This document shows, in pieces, positions 1 through 7,574 of a stretch of 64,000 bases of DNA. Origin of the DNA: CAVSWT01 sp963777515. GTDB lineage: Bacteria; Bacteroidota; Ignavibacteria; Ignavibacteriales; Ignavibacteriaceae. The position numbers and the translations under genes were made by a program. The stretch spans positions 1 to 64,000 of the forward strand of contig CAVZQU010000021.1 of NCBI GenBank assembly GCA_963777515.1, written 5' to 3'. Every line of letters starts with the position of its first letter. The first letter of the stretch is position 1. Below the pieces are notes generated by a model. It was not told the DNA's origin, made no database searches, and saw nothing but the letters and a program-made list of their open reading frames with translations.

Positions 1-329
1 TTTGTGTTGAATAAAACTTTGTCTGTTACTTTGGCTTTGTAATCTTGAATTGCCTGTAACGGGTAATCAGGAGAAAAAATTAAAGTGTTGCCTGAAACCC
101 ATTTAAACTTTCCTTCAATCTTCGGTTCAAAAGTTACAAATTCATCTGTAAGCCATTTATCCTGTACATCCGCAGGTGCAAGGTTTTCAGAAAACTCAAT
201 TTTAAAGGTGGTTAGATTTTCAACTTTACCTTGAGGCTCAAATTTTGTAATTGTAACTTTATTGCCAGATCCACAGCTAACAATAAGAACAATAAGAGAA
301 AAGATGGAAAGAAGTTTTAATGCTTTCAC
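1..329 (-). CDS. Alpha-2-macroglobulin-like lipoprotein, N-terminal part (runs off the window edge)
   Basis: About 109 residues of the N-terminus are visible; the gene continues past position 1. It opens with a short hydrophobic signal ending in a lipobox (LIVSC), so it should be a lipidated envelope protein. The following residues (KIEFSENLAP and later KFKWVSGNTLIFSP) resemble the first MG domain of bacterial alpha-2-macroglobulins, periplasmic protease traps. I chose the GTG start at 329 because a GGGAG ribosome binding site lies just upstream; an in-frame ATG at 353 has no such site. The assignment rests on a short stretch and is moderate. Confidence 0.6.
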   Translation of the reverse strand, partial: MKALKLLSIFSLIVLIVSCGSGNKVTITKFEPQGKVENLTTFKIEFSENLAPADVQDKWLTDEFVTFEPKIEGKFKWVSGNTLIFSPDYPLQAIQDYKAKVTDKVLFNT

Positions 330-541
330 GGCAGCTCCCTTTTGGTTATTCATTAAATGAATTGTTCCGTACTTTGTCTATAAAGATAATCAATCGTGTA
401 TAAATGTGAAATTAAAAAATTAGGAATTTTAAAAAATGAGTTTAGTTTATATCACTCTGTGTTTGTGCCAACATAATGATGTCAGTCTTAGCTTGTCGAT
501 GACTGAATGTTTAATTGATGATAATAACTTTTTATTATCAA

Positions 542-662
542 AGAGGCAGTCTCAAAAGTCAGATTTTGTCAACCTGAACTTGTTTCAGGTTCAAATTTCA
601 TTTCAAAATCGAAATAATAGATTCCGAAATAAATTCGGAATGACGGTTTTAAGACAGCCTCT
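542..662. repeat. MITE-like palindromic element, about 121 bp
   Basis: The ends are imperfect inverted repeats: AGAGGCAGTCTCAAAA at the left, and at the right a sequence whose complement reads AGAGGCTGTCTTAAAA (14 of 16 identical). Inside are two perfect hairpins, AACCTGAA/TTCAGGTT (571-591) and ATTCCGAA/TTCGGAAT (621-641). It has no coding capacity of its own; the short open frame across it is a by-product. The structure fits a non-autonomous transposable element, but no transposase or target-site duplication was identified. Confidence 0.55.
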
Positions 663-758
663 TGTAATTAGAATTCCTCTATATCTAAAAAAAAACCGGT
701 AAATATTTTTTCTTCCCTAAATAATTTTTTTTAAAACAATTCTCTCTTATTTTTATTC

Positions 759-1610
759 ATGGCAAAATTATTAAAACGGGCTACAACGTTATCATTAGTA
801 ACCAATATTTTCCTTTTTTTCATTAAAGGATTTATTGGAATTATGTCAAATTCAATTGCCGTTATTTCCGATGCCGTTAACTCCTTGACGGATATTGTAT
901 CATCCGCAGCAATCATGTATAGCGTTCATGTATCTTTAAAAAAGCCGGATGATGAACATCAATTCGGACACCATGCTGCCCAGCCCATTGCTGTTTTTAT
1001 AATTGCTCTTTTTTCTGCCATAGTTGGAATTGAAATAATAAAGGAATCAATTAAACGAATTACGGCTCCCACAAGCCTTGAAATATCCCTACCTGTTTAT
1101 TTAGTATTAGTGCTAACCATTATTATTAAATTAATTTTAATGCGCTATCAATCAAAGGTCGGCAAAGCATTTAAAAGCCCGGGGTTAAAAGCCAGTGCTG
1201 TTGATAGTATGAATGATGTGCTGTCCTCATCGCTTTCATTAGTAGGTGTTGCAGGGATTGAATTTGGTTATCCTTCACTTGATGGAATTGTAGGAATTTT
1301 TATTGCTTTTGTAATTATGAAATCCGGTTATGAAATTGCAAAAGAAAATATTAATTATCTTATGGGCAGGGCTGCCGATGAAAAAATTATTTTAGAGATA
1401 GCTAATAAGGCTTTAAATGTAAATGGTGTAAAAGGTATGAATGATTTGAGGTCATATTACGTCGGTAATAAATTTCATATAGAAATTCATATTGAGGTAG
1501 ATAAAAATGAAACAACTGAAATTTCCCATGATATCGGAGAATTAGTCCGAACTGAGATTATGAAATTACCGGATATTTCAAAGGTTTTTGTCCATATTGA
1601 TCCGGTTTAA
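759..1610 (+). CDS. Cation diffusion facilitator (CDF) family metal transporter
   Basis: A 283-residue inner-membrane protein with about six membrane segments in the first 200 residues and a C-terminal cytoplasmic metal-sensing domain (about 205-283). CDF proteins export divalent metals in exchange for protons. The predicted transport site has N41/D45 in TM2 (NSLTD) and D149/D153 in TM5 (DSMND). TM5 therefore carries DxxxD instead of the HxxxD of Zn/Fe exporters such as FieF, which points away from classic zinc specificity and possibly towards manganese; that is inference. It stands alone, and no clear Shine-Dalgarno precedes the ATG. Confidence 0.9.
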   Translation: MAKLLKRATTLSLVTNIFLFFIKGFIGIMSNSIAVISDAVNSLTDIVSSAAIMYSVHVSLKKPDDEHQFGHHAAQPIAVFIIALFSAIVGIEIIKESIKRITAPTSLEISLPVYLVLVLTIIIKLILMRYQSKVGKAFKSPGLKASAVDSMNDVLSSSLSLVGVAGIEFGYPSLDGIVGIFIAFVIMKSGYEIAKENINYLMGRAADEKIILEIANKALNVNGVKGMNDLRSYYVGNKFHIEIHIEVDKNETTEISHDIGELVRTEIMKLPDISKVFVHIDPV

Positions 1611-1697
1611 TTTTATCTCTTAGAGAAGATTTTTATTGACTTTGAATCCTTAGAAATTTATTTTGATATAAATCCATATTAATTTATGAGGCCTATA

Positions 1698-1781
1698 ATG
1701 TTAAAATATAAAATTATATATTACTCAATTTTAATAATAACCTTTATTCTCCTTTCTGGTTGTTCCGAATGTGGTTTATAG
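1698..1781 (+). CDS. Tiny lipoprotein (27 aa), paralogue of the next small gene
   Basis: The product has 27 residues: a short basic start (MLKYK), a hydrophobic core, the lipobox LLSGC, then only CSECGL. After lipidation the mature peptide would be six residues with a second cysteine. A GAGG ribosome binding site (1688-1691) sits six bases before the ATG at 1698, so I preferred it to the in-frame ATG at 1686. A similar gene lies 133 bases downstream. The size recalls entericidin-type micro-lipoproteins, but no family can be assigned. Confidence 0.5.
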   Translation: MLKYKIIYYSILIITFILLSGCSECGL

Positions 1782-1914
1782 TATTTAAAAAAATTTAATT
1801 TATATAAAATCTAGCTTTGTATTCAAATTACTTTACTTTGCAATTACTTTTTAGCGAGATATGAAATTTTGAGCTGTTAAATTAAAAATTAATTCAATAA
1901 AAAAGGGCGAAAAG

Positions 1915-2016
1915 ATGAAATATAAATTACTATACTTTATACTCGCAGTTTCTTTACTTCTATTGTCTGGTTGTTCGGCATTGTGTGGTCATACAGATTA
2001 CTTAATAGGATATTAG
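1915..2016 (+). CDS. Tiny lipoprotein (33 aa), second of a tandem pair
   Basis: The 33-residue product has a basic start (MKYKLLYF), a leucine-rich core and the lipobox LLSGC, leaving a mature peptide of about 14 residues (CSALCGHTDYLIGY). It matches the upstream tiny lipoprotein in N-terminus, lipobox and a Cys-Ser...Cys-Gly pattern, so the two look like tandem duplicates. GGGCG/GAAAAG lies just before the ATG. Function unknown; envelope localisation is inferred from the lipobox. Confidence 0.55.
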   Translation: MKYKLLYFILAVSLLLLSGCSALCGHTDYLIGY

Positions 2017-2046
2017 TTAGAATTTATAGTCTTACATTGCCAATAA

Positions 2047-2415
2047 ATGAATAAAAGGCCGCGCTCAATAACTTTCATAAGCTGGTTGTTTATTATAGTT
2101 GGAAGTATTGGGGTGGTAAATGCTTTATTTCAATTTTTCAGTGCAACAGAATTGTTAAATCCTTTTGAAATTCCATTAATTGGATTAGTAGGATTGCTTG
2201 CTGTCATTTCAGGTATATTCATGCTTAGGGGTTTTAAGTGGGCTAAATGGCTTTTAGTTATCTGGTTAATATTTCATGTAGCAATCAGTTTTTTTCATTC
2301 ATTCTTTGAAGTAATTGTCCAAAGTTTGCTTTTTATATTAATTGCTTATTTTCTCTTTCGGAAAGATGCCACTGATTACTTCAATTTAAAAAGTTGTAAG
2401 ACACGTCAAATATAA
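2047..2415 (+). CDS. Small four-helix membrane protein of unknown function
   Basis: The 122-residue protein is nearly all hydrophobic, with four predicted membrane spans (about 10-30, 40-60, 65-85 and 88-106) and a basic tail. It begins 30 bases after the second tiny lipoprotein and may be cotranscribed with that pair. I recognise no family. It ends close to the convergent DUF4175 gene. Confidence 0.6.
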   Translation: MNKRPRSITFISWLFIIVGSIGVVNALFQFFSATELLNPFEIPLIGLVGLLAVISGIFMLRGFKWAKWLLVIWLIFHVAISFFHSFFEVIVQSLLFILIAYFLFRKDATDYFNLKSCKTRQI

Positions 2416-2432
2416 AAACTCATCAGGTGACC

Positions 2433-2459
2433 CAGTTAATCAATTTTATTGATTAACTG
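2433..2459. terminator. Hairpin between convergent genes
   Basis: A perfect 11-bp stem (CAGTTAATCAA / TTGATTAACTG) with a five-base loop lies where the plus-strand membrane gene and the minus-strand DUF4175 gene converge. Its loop contains the DUF4175 stop codon. No clean U-tract follows on either strand, so a bidirectional terminator role is only plausible. Confidence 0.35.
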
Positions 2460-5400
2460 AATTTTCTTTCTGCAAGGCCTCATAATATTTTCTAATTAGC
2501 TCTTCGTAATCTTTAGAGTAGCCCTCGTTAATTGCTCGATTCAGTTCATCTCTAATTTTATCTTTTTCTTGTTGTGAAGATAAATTTAAATCTGCCGGAG
2601 ATTGACGCACAATATCTTTGCCTGAATTTGATTCTCTTCTTTTTTCATAATCTCTCTCATTTATAGAACGCTGTGCATCAAGAAGCTTTGATAAAATCCT
2701 TTCCTGCTTTTGAACCAATTGGTCATCCAGCTTTTCAGTCTGCATATCGGTAACAACTTCCTGCATCTTTTTCATAACTTCATTAAGATTTGAAGCCATG
2801 CTTTTTGATTTACCAGCTTGTTTTGCTTCATTATTTAATTGTTCAATTGATTTTCTAATTAATTCCTGCTGCTGTGATAATCTTTGTAATTGCGCCTGTT
2901 GCTGCATATTAAGCTGCCCTTGCTGCATTCCTCTTTGAAGTTGTTGAGTCATATTATTTAATTGCATTTGCTGCTGAGATAGCTTTCCAAGCTGCTGCAA
3001 AAGAGACATCATACCACCCTGTCCGCCTCCCTGCATCATAGATTCCATCGATCCCTTCATCATTGCAGCTGCTTCGTTCAATGATTTCATCGCTTCCCCT
3101 TGACTTAATGAAGCCATTTTACCATTTCTATTCTGCATGGACTGAATTGATTGATTCATCTGTTTTTGGGCATCTCCCAGCGATTTGCCCATTTCAGGAG
3201 TTATCGCAAAAGTTTTTTGAGATAACTTGGACATCTGTTGTAAAAGTTTGTCAAGGTTCCTGGATATCTCATCTTGTTTCTGTGCATTTTCATTAAAAGA
3301 AGATGAAGTTGGATCTAAATTTTCAGACTTCTTTTTTAAATCTTCTTCTTGTTTTGAAAGGCTTATTAAGTTATCAAGCATCTTCATCATATCTGTAAAC
3401 GTCTGCATCTGGCTTTGTTGTTTCATTGACTGTTGAAGCTGCTTCATTAACTCTCCCATGTGCTGCATGTTTTGACTCACTTGGGATTGGTTCTGTTGAG
3501 CCATTTGTTTCTGGTTTTGCTGAATATTTTGTGAAGCTTTATTTGATTTCTGTTGGTTCTGCTGTTTTTTAAATTCGTCCATCATTTTCGCAAGTTCTTC
3601 TTTCGGCATGTCATCAAAAGATTTCATTTTCTCTTCAAGCTTTTGCAGTTCCTTATTAAACTTGTCAAGATCTTTTGATATTTCATCCTGCTTTTCGCTT
3701 AGATTATCTTTTTCAGTCTGCTTCGACAAATCATTTTCTTTTGTTTCGTTTTTAATCTCATCTTGTTTTTTGGTCATCTGCTCGCTGCGTTTTAAAAGCT
3801 CATCAACTTTTTGTTCTATTTGAATTCGCTTCAGCAAATTCAAAGTACGCTCAATGCTTTTTTGAAATGCATCTTCATTTAGCTTCATATTTTCCATTGC
3901 CTGCTGCATTTGATTGCGGTCAAGCTTTTGAAGCATGCTCTGCATTTTATCCATAAGTTTTTGCATTTCGTCGCTATTAAGTTCTTTCATTAGGTTTTGC
4001 AGCTCCATATACTTTTCAAGTGTCTCTTTGGAAAGTAGATTATTCTGTTGAAGATCCTGCTGCATTTTTGCCATCTGGTCTTTTACATCCTCAGTTTTCT
4101 TTTGCAAGTCCTGAAATTGTTCCAAACTCTTTTCAATATTTTGTTTCTCTTCCCAGGTTAATTCTTTTGAATCCTTTTTTAAATCCTGATCTATTTTTTC
4201 AAGATTTTGTTTGAGATCATTCGCTTGTTTTAATATTTCTTTCAGATCATCTTCTGATTGCGATTGAGTGTTATCCGCCTTTGCAAGAATTTCATCAAGT
4301 GAAGGAACACGAATATTAAATGATGGTGATTTTGTTGACTTTGGCCCGCTTATAATATCATTATCAAAAATTTCAAGATAATAAGTAACAATATCATCTA
4401 CAGCTAAGTTCATTTTCGTAAGATTCCAGATGTAATTCACATTAATTTCTTTGTTATCCTTATTTATCGGGATTTCAATAGAATTAAATTCACTTTGAGG
4501 CGGTTCATATTTTGAAGCTGCCAATCGATATTTAAGAAGCAGCTTTGTGAATCCATAATCATCGGTAACCTTTAAATACAATGGAAGCCTATTATCATTT
4601 GCCAAAGTCACATCTTTATTCGGCTCAATAATATCTATAGTTGGATAAGCATCCAGAATAGCTTTAATATTATATGTAATAGGGTATAAATTATTATTAC
4701 CATTTTCATCAGTTAAAATAATTTTATAATTCTTATCATTTTTAATTATAAACTTTCCGGAAGCATTATTATCATCAATATTCAATTTATGTTTAGTTGA
4801 GTCACTAAATTGAAGCTCTGCATCTTTAAGCGGCTTTGTTGAATTTATTTTTATATCAACCGTACTTCCTACCAAAGCGTTTATATTTCCATTATCTGTT
4901 AAAATAATGGGTGCTATTTTTGAGTAAGATGGAGAAATAACCTTTACATCCAGATTTTTGATGATGGGATGATCAATAACATCGATTGTAAAAATATCAC
5001 TTTTAATATTATCTGCTTCGGCAAAATATTTAAAAGAATTTCTTACTGTCTTTTCTTCTAAATGAAAATCTCCCAATGAATCTGCAGTTAAATTTTCAAT
5101 CTCAAAATTTGTCTGATCTTCAGATTTAGTGCCGAGAGAAATATTTTTAAGCTTAGCACCTTTTATCTTCACTGTTATTAAAAGATCGTCGCCTTTTGTT
5201 ATTTGAGAATTACCAGGAATAACTTGAAAAGTAAATTTTGGCGGAGCTATGAATTCTTGATTAAAGTTTATCAATCTATTTGAAGCAGAACTAATCCCAG
5301 GAACAAATAATATTAGACCAGATACACACAATCCAATTCCTACTAAATAAAGAAGTAAGTTTTTGACCCTGTTAAAATTAATAATCGATTCAAACTGTAT

Positions 5401-5835
5401 ATTTTTACTTTTATCGTAAACATTTTTAAATGCAGCATCAATTAAAGATATTGAGTAATAGTTATTTCCACTTGAAATGGAAACAAGCTGCATGGCATTT
5501 AACAAATCATCTTTAATTACAGGGAAATTTTCACCAACCTTGCCGGCAACCTTTAAGTAATTTGTTTTGCGGAATATGCTAAAATATTTTAAAGTTGGAA
5601 TGATAAATAGAAAAACAAAACTGCCGATAAAAAGAAGTAAAAAGATTAAAAATAAAACAGTTCGAACCGATGAAGAGAAATGAAATACAAATTCAATAAA
5701 CGTAAAACAAATGAAAGTCAATAAACCAATAATTAACGAAGCTTGAATTCCTAATGACGAAAAAAGAGCATACTCTTTCTTTGTAAGCCTTTCAAGCTTC
5801 TCAATTATTTCTTTATAAAAAACTGAATCTTTCAT
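2446..5835 (-). CDS. DUF4175 family large membrane-anchored coiled-coil protein
   Basis: The 1129-residue protein has two N-terminal membrane spans (about 28-50 and 58-80) and a third near 158-182. Beta-rich extracytoplasmic repeats follow (about 190-500), then a very long Gln/Met/Lys-rich coiled coil from about 520 to the end, with many QQ and MQ runs. This architecture matches the DUF4175 family of the Bacteroidota/Chlorobiota group, usually found with MoxR-ATPase/BatA-type clusters. The DUF4159 gene lies 14 bases upstream and is probably cotranscribed. Molecular function unknown; a scaffold role in the envelope is inference. Confidence 0.85.
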   Translation of the reverse strand: MKDSVFYKEIIEKLERLTKKEYALFSSLGIQASLIIGLLTFICFTFIEFVFHFSSSVRTVLFLIFLLLFIGSFVFLFIIPTLKYFSIFRKTNYLKVAGKVGENFPVIKDDLLNAMQLVSISSGNNYYSISLIDAAFKNVYDKSKNIQFESIINFNRVKNLLLYLVGIGLCVSGLILFVPGISSASNRLINFNQEFIAPPKFTFQVIPGNSQITKGDDLLITVKIKGAKLKNISLGTKSEDQTNFEIENLTADSLGDFHLEEKTVRNSFKYFAEADNIKSDIFTIDVIDHPIIKNLDVKVISPSYSKIAPIILTDNGNINALVGSTVDIKINSTKPLKDAELQFSDSTKHKLNIDDNNASGKFIIKNDKNYKIILTDENGNNNLYPITYNIKAILDAYPTIDIIEPNKDVTLANDNRLPLYLKVTDDYGFTKLLLKYRLAASKYEPPQSEFNSIEIPINKDNKEINVNYIWNLTKMNLAVDDIVTYYLEIFDNDIISGPKSTKSPSFNIRVPSLDEILAKADNTQSQSEDDLKEILKQANDLKQNLEKIDQDLKKDSKELTWEEKQNIEKSLEQFQDLQKKTEDVKDQMAKMQQDLQQNNLLSKETLEKYMELQNLMKELNSDEMQKLMDKMQSMLQKLDRNQMQQAMENMKLNEDAFQKSIERTLNLLKRIQIEQKVDELLKRSEQMTKKQDEIKNETKENDLSKQTEKDNLSEKQDEISKDLDKFNKELQKLEEKMKSFDDMPKEELAKMMDEFKKQQNQQKSNKASQNIQQNQKQMAQQNQSQVSQNMQHMGELMKQLQQSMKQQSQMQTFTDMMKMLDNLISLSKQEEDLKKKSENLDPTSSSFNENAQKQDEISRNLDKLLQQMSKLSQKTFAITPEMGKSLGDAQKQMNQSIQSMQNRNGKMASLSQGEAMKSLNEAAAMMKGSMESMMQGGGQGGMMSLLQQLGKLSQQQMQLNNMTQQLQRGMQQGQLNMQQQAQLQRLSQQQELIRKSIEQLNNEAKQAGKSKSMASNLNEVMKKMQEVVTDMQTEKLDDQLVQKQERILSKLLDAQRSINERDYEKRRESNSGKDIVRQSPADLNLSSQQEKDKIRDELNRAINEGYSKDYEELIRKYYEALQKENSVNQ

Positions 5836-5849
5836 AGTTTAATTATGGC

Positions 5850-6506
5850 TTATTGAGAAAGTGCCCAAACAACTAAGTTAGCTCCAAATTTTAATGCTTC
5901 TATTCTTTTACTTTCCGGATCATTGTGTACCTCCGGATCAGCCCAGCCGTCACTTGGATTTGATTGGTAAGTATAATAAACAGCAAGTCTTTTTCCAATA
6001 AAAATCCCAAAACCTTGCGCCGGTTTTCCATCGTGCTCGTGAGTTTTTGGAGGGCCGGATTTAAACTCATAAAGATCATTATACATTCCATAATTATACG
6101 GGAGCTCAATAAAATCTTTTCCCGGAAAAACTTTTTTCATCTCTCTTCTTATTGCTTTATCCAGACCGTAATCATCATCAATGTAAAGAAATCCGCCATT
6201 CTCAAGATATTTTCTTAATCTTTCCGATTCTTCCTGTGAAAAAAGGACATTTCCATGTCCGGTCATAAATAAAAACGGATAAGAAAAAATCTCGTCTGTG
6301 GAAATATCTACAAATTTGTACTCAGGATTAACTTTTATGTTAGTATTAGTTTTAATAAAATTCAACAAATTAACTTCTGAAGAAGGGTCGTTGTACCAAT
6401 CACCACCGCCGTTGTATTTTAATCTTGCTATTTCAAATCCTTTTTCAGTTTGTGCATGGATTAAAATAACAAGAAAAAACAGGACAATTGTTATCACATA
6501 TTTCAT
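5850..6506 (-). CDS. DUF4159 domain-containing exported protein
   Basis: This 218-residue protein starts with a clear signal peptide (about residues 1-18, ending near HAQ). The body has the DUF4159 pattern: an ARLKYNGGGDWYND opening, the central FMTGHGN, then LENGGFLYIDDD, which together resemble a glutamine-amidotransferase-like fold. DUF4159 proteins commonly accompany MoxR, DUF58, BatA and DUF4175 genes; here only DUF4175 follows. It is divergent from the EVE-domain gene across a 252-base region. Confidence 0.85.
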   Translation of the reverse strand: MKYVITIVLFFLVILIHAQTEKGFEIARLKYNGGGDWYNDPSSEVNLLNFIKTNTNIKVNPEYKFVDISTDEIFSYPFLFMTGHGNVLFSQEESERLRKYLENGGFLYIDDDYGLDKAIRREMKKVFPGKDFIELPYNYGMYNDLYEFKSGPPKTHEHDGKPAQGFGIFIGKRLAVYYTYQSNPSDGWADPEVHNDPESKRIEALKFGANLVVWALSQ

Positions 6507-6690
6507 ATTAAATTAAATAATTTTGGATACAATATATTTACGTAAAATGCGAATATCAATTAACTAAATTTTCATGAAAATTTTAATGCTAAAATGTGTA
6601 ATAATGCGCTATAAATTTGTACATAATTTTTCTTATAAAGATTTATAAAAGATTCTGAAATGAATTCTGGATAATGACTGAAAATAAAGA

Positions 6691-6721
6691 TTTAAAAGTA
6701 GCGCGATTTTGTTTATCTTTG
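6691..6721 (+). promoter_or_regulatory. Bacteroidota-type promoter for the EVE-domain gene
   Basis: TATCTTTG at 6714-6721 fits the TAnnTTTG -7 element. A near match to the -33 TTTG element (TTTA, 6691-6694) lies 19 bases upstream. Transcription would start about 30 bases before the ATG at 6759. Confidence 0.45.
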
Positions 6722-6758
6722 CATCAATCACATCTAATAAAATAAATCGAGCTTCAAA

Positions 6759-7229
6759 ATGGCAGCAAAATATTGGCTTGTAAAATCCGAGCCATCATCA
6801 TTTTCAATTTATGACCTTGAAAAGAGTAAAAACAAAACTACATACTGGGATGGAGTTAGAAATTATCAAGCAAGAAATTTTATGCGTGATGAAATGAAGA
6901 AGGGTGATAAGGTGCTTTTTTATCACAGCAACACCGATCCCAACGCTATTGTAGGCGTTTGCGAGGTTGTTAAGGAATCTTATGTTGATCATACACAATT
7001 TGATCCGGACGATAAACATTATTATCCATCAAGCAATCCTGACAACCCGGTATGGTTTATGGTTGACATTAAACTGATTAGTATTTTTAATAAACAAGTA
7101 ACATTATCAGATATAAAAAATAATTCCAAACTAAAAAACATGAGATTGGTTCAAAAAGGTAACCGGCTTTCTGTTATGCCGGTAACAAAAGAAGAATTTA
7201 ATGTAATAGTTGACATGAGTAAAAAATAA
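6759..7229 (+). CDS. EVE domain-containing protein
   Basis: A 156-residue single-domain protein. It starts with YWLVKSEPSSFSIYDL and continues with YWDGVRNYQARNFMRD and GDKVLFYHSN, the hallmark of EVE/THYN1-like proteins of the PUA/YTH fold, which are thought to bind modified nucleobases. Length is normal for the family. The gene stands alone with its own promoter. Its ligand cannot be read from the sequence. Confidence 0.9.
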   Translation: MAAKYWLVKSEPSSFSIYDLEKSKNKTTYWDGVRNYQARNFMRDEMKKGDKVLFYHSNTDPNAIVGVCEVVKESYVDHTQFDPDDKHYYPSSNPDNPVWFMVDIKLISIFNKQVTLSDIKNNSKLKNMRLVQKGNRLSVMPVTKEEFNVIVDMSKK

Positions 7230-7574
7230 TTTTAAAATATTTTTTTATACCGATTCTTTATTTTTTTTAAAAATTCTATCTAAAAAAAATCAAAATAATT
7301 TTTCCGAAAAATTTAATTTGGTTTTTAAAAAAATTATTGCAAAGTTGCCGTCAGTTCTTTCACGCCTTTAAAATACTTTTAAAGAAAATGTGTGACGTTC
7401 TATTTTCTTTTTCGGGAATTTTTTTTAGTTTCAAATTAATTAGTAACTGAGTTCAAATTTAAAAATCTTCACATGAAATTTGTTTGTATCTACAGCTCTT
7501 CATTAGAAAATAAATCAAAAACTCATAACAAAATTTTTTTCATAAATTCTTTAAGCTTAGGGAGTATTTAATAA
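7230..7574. other. Intergenic region upstream of nrdJ
   Basis: The 345 bases are very A+T-rich with long A and T runs. I see no coding frame, no NrdR-box pair and no recognisable cobalamin riboswitch, even though the downstream enzyme needs B12. TTAGGGAG about ten bases before the ATG at 7575 may serve as ribosome binding site. Confidence 0.4.

Noticed and set aside
436..702. Plus-strand open frame of 88 codons
   Set aside because: It spans the MITE-like repeat and shows no family features, start context or codon pattern of a gene.
2446..5835. Several plus-strand open frames of 60-80 codons opposite the DUF4175 coiled coil
   Set aside because: They are shadows of the Gln/Lys-rich coding strand and show no independent gene features.
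7230..7574. Cobalamin riboswitch or NrdR boxes before nrdJ
   Set aside because: Looked for because the enzyme needs B12, but no B12-box-like sequence or paired NrdR boxes could be found.
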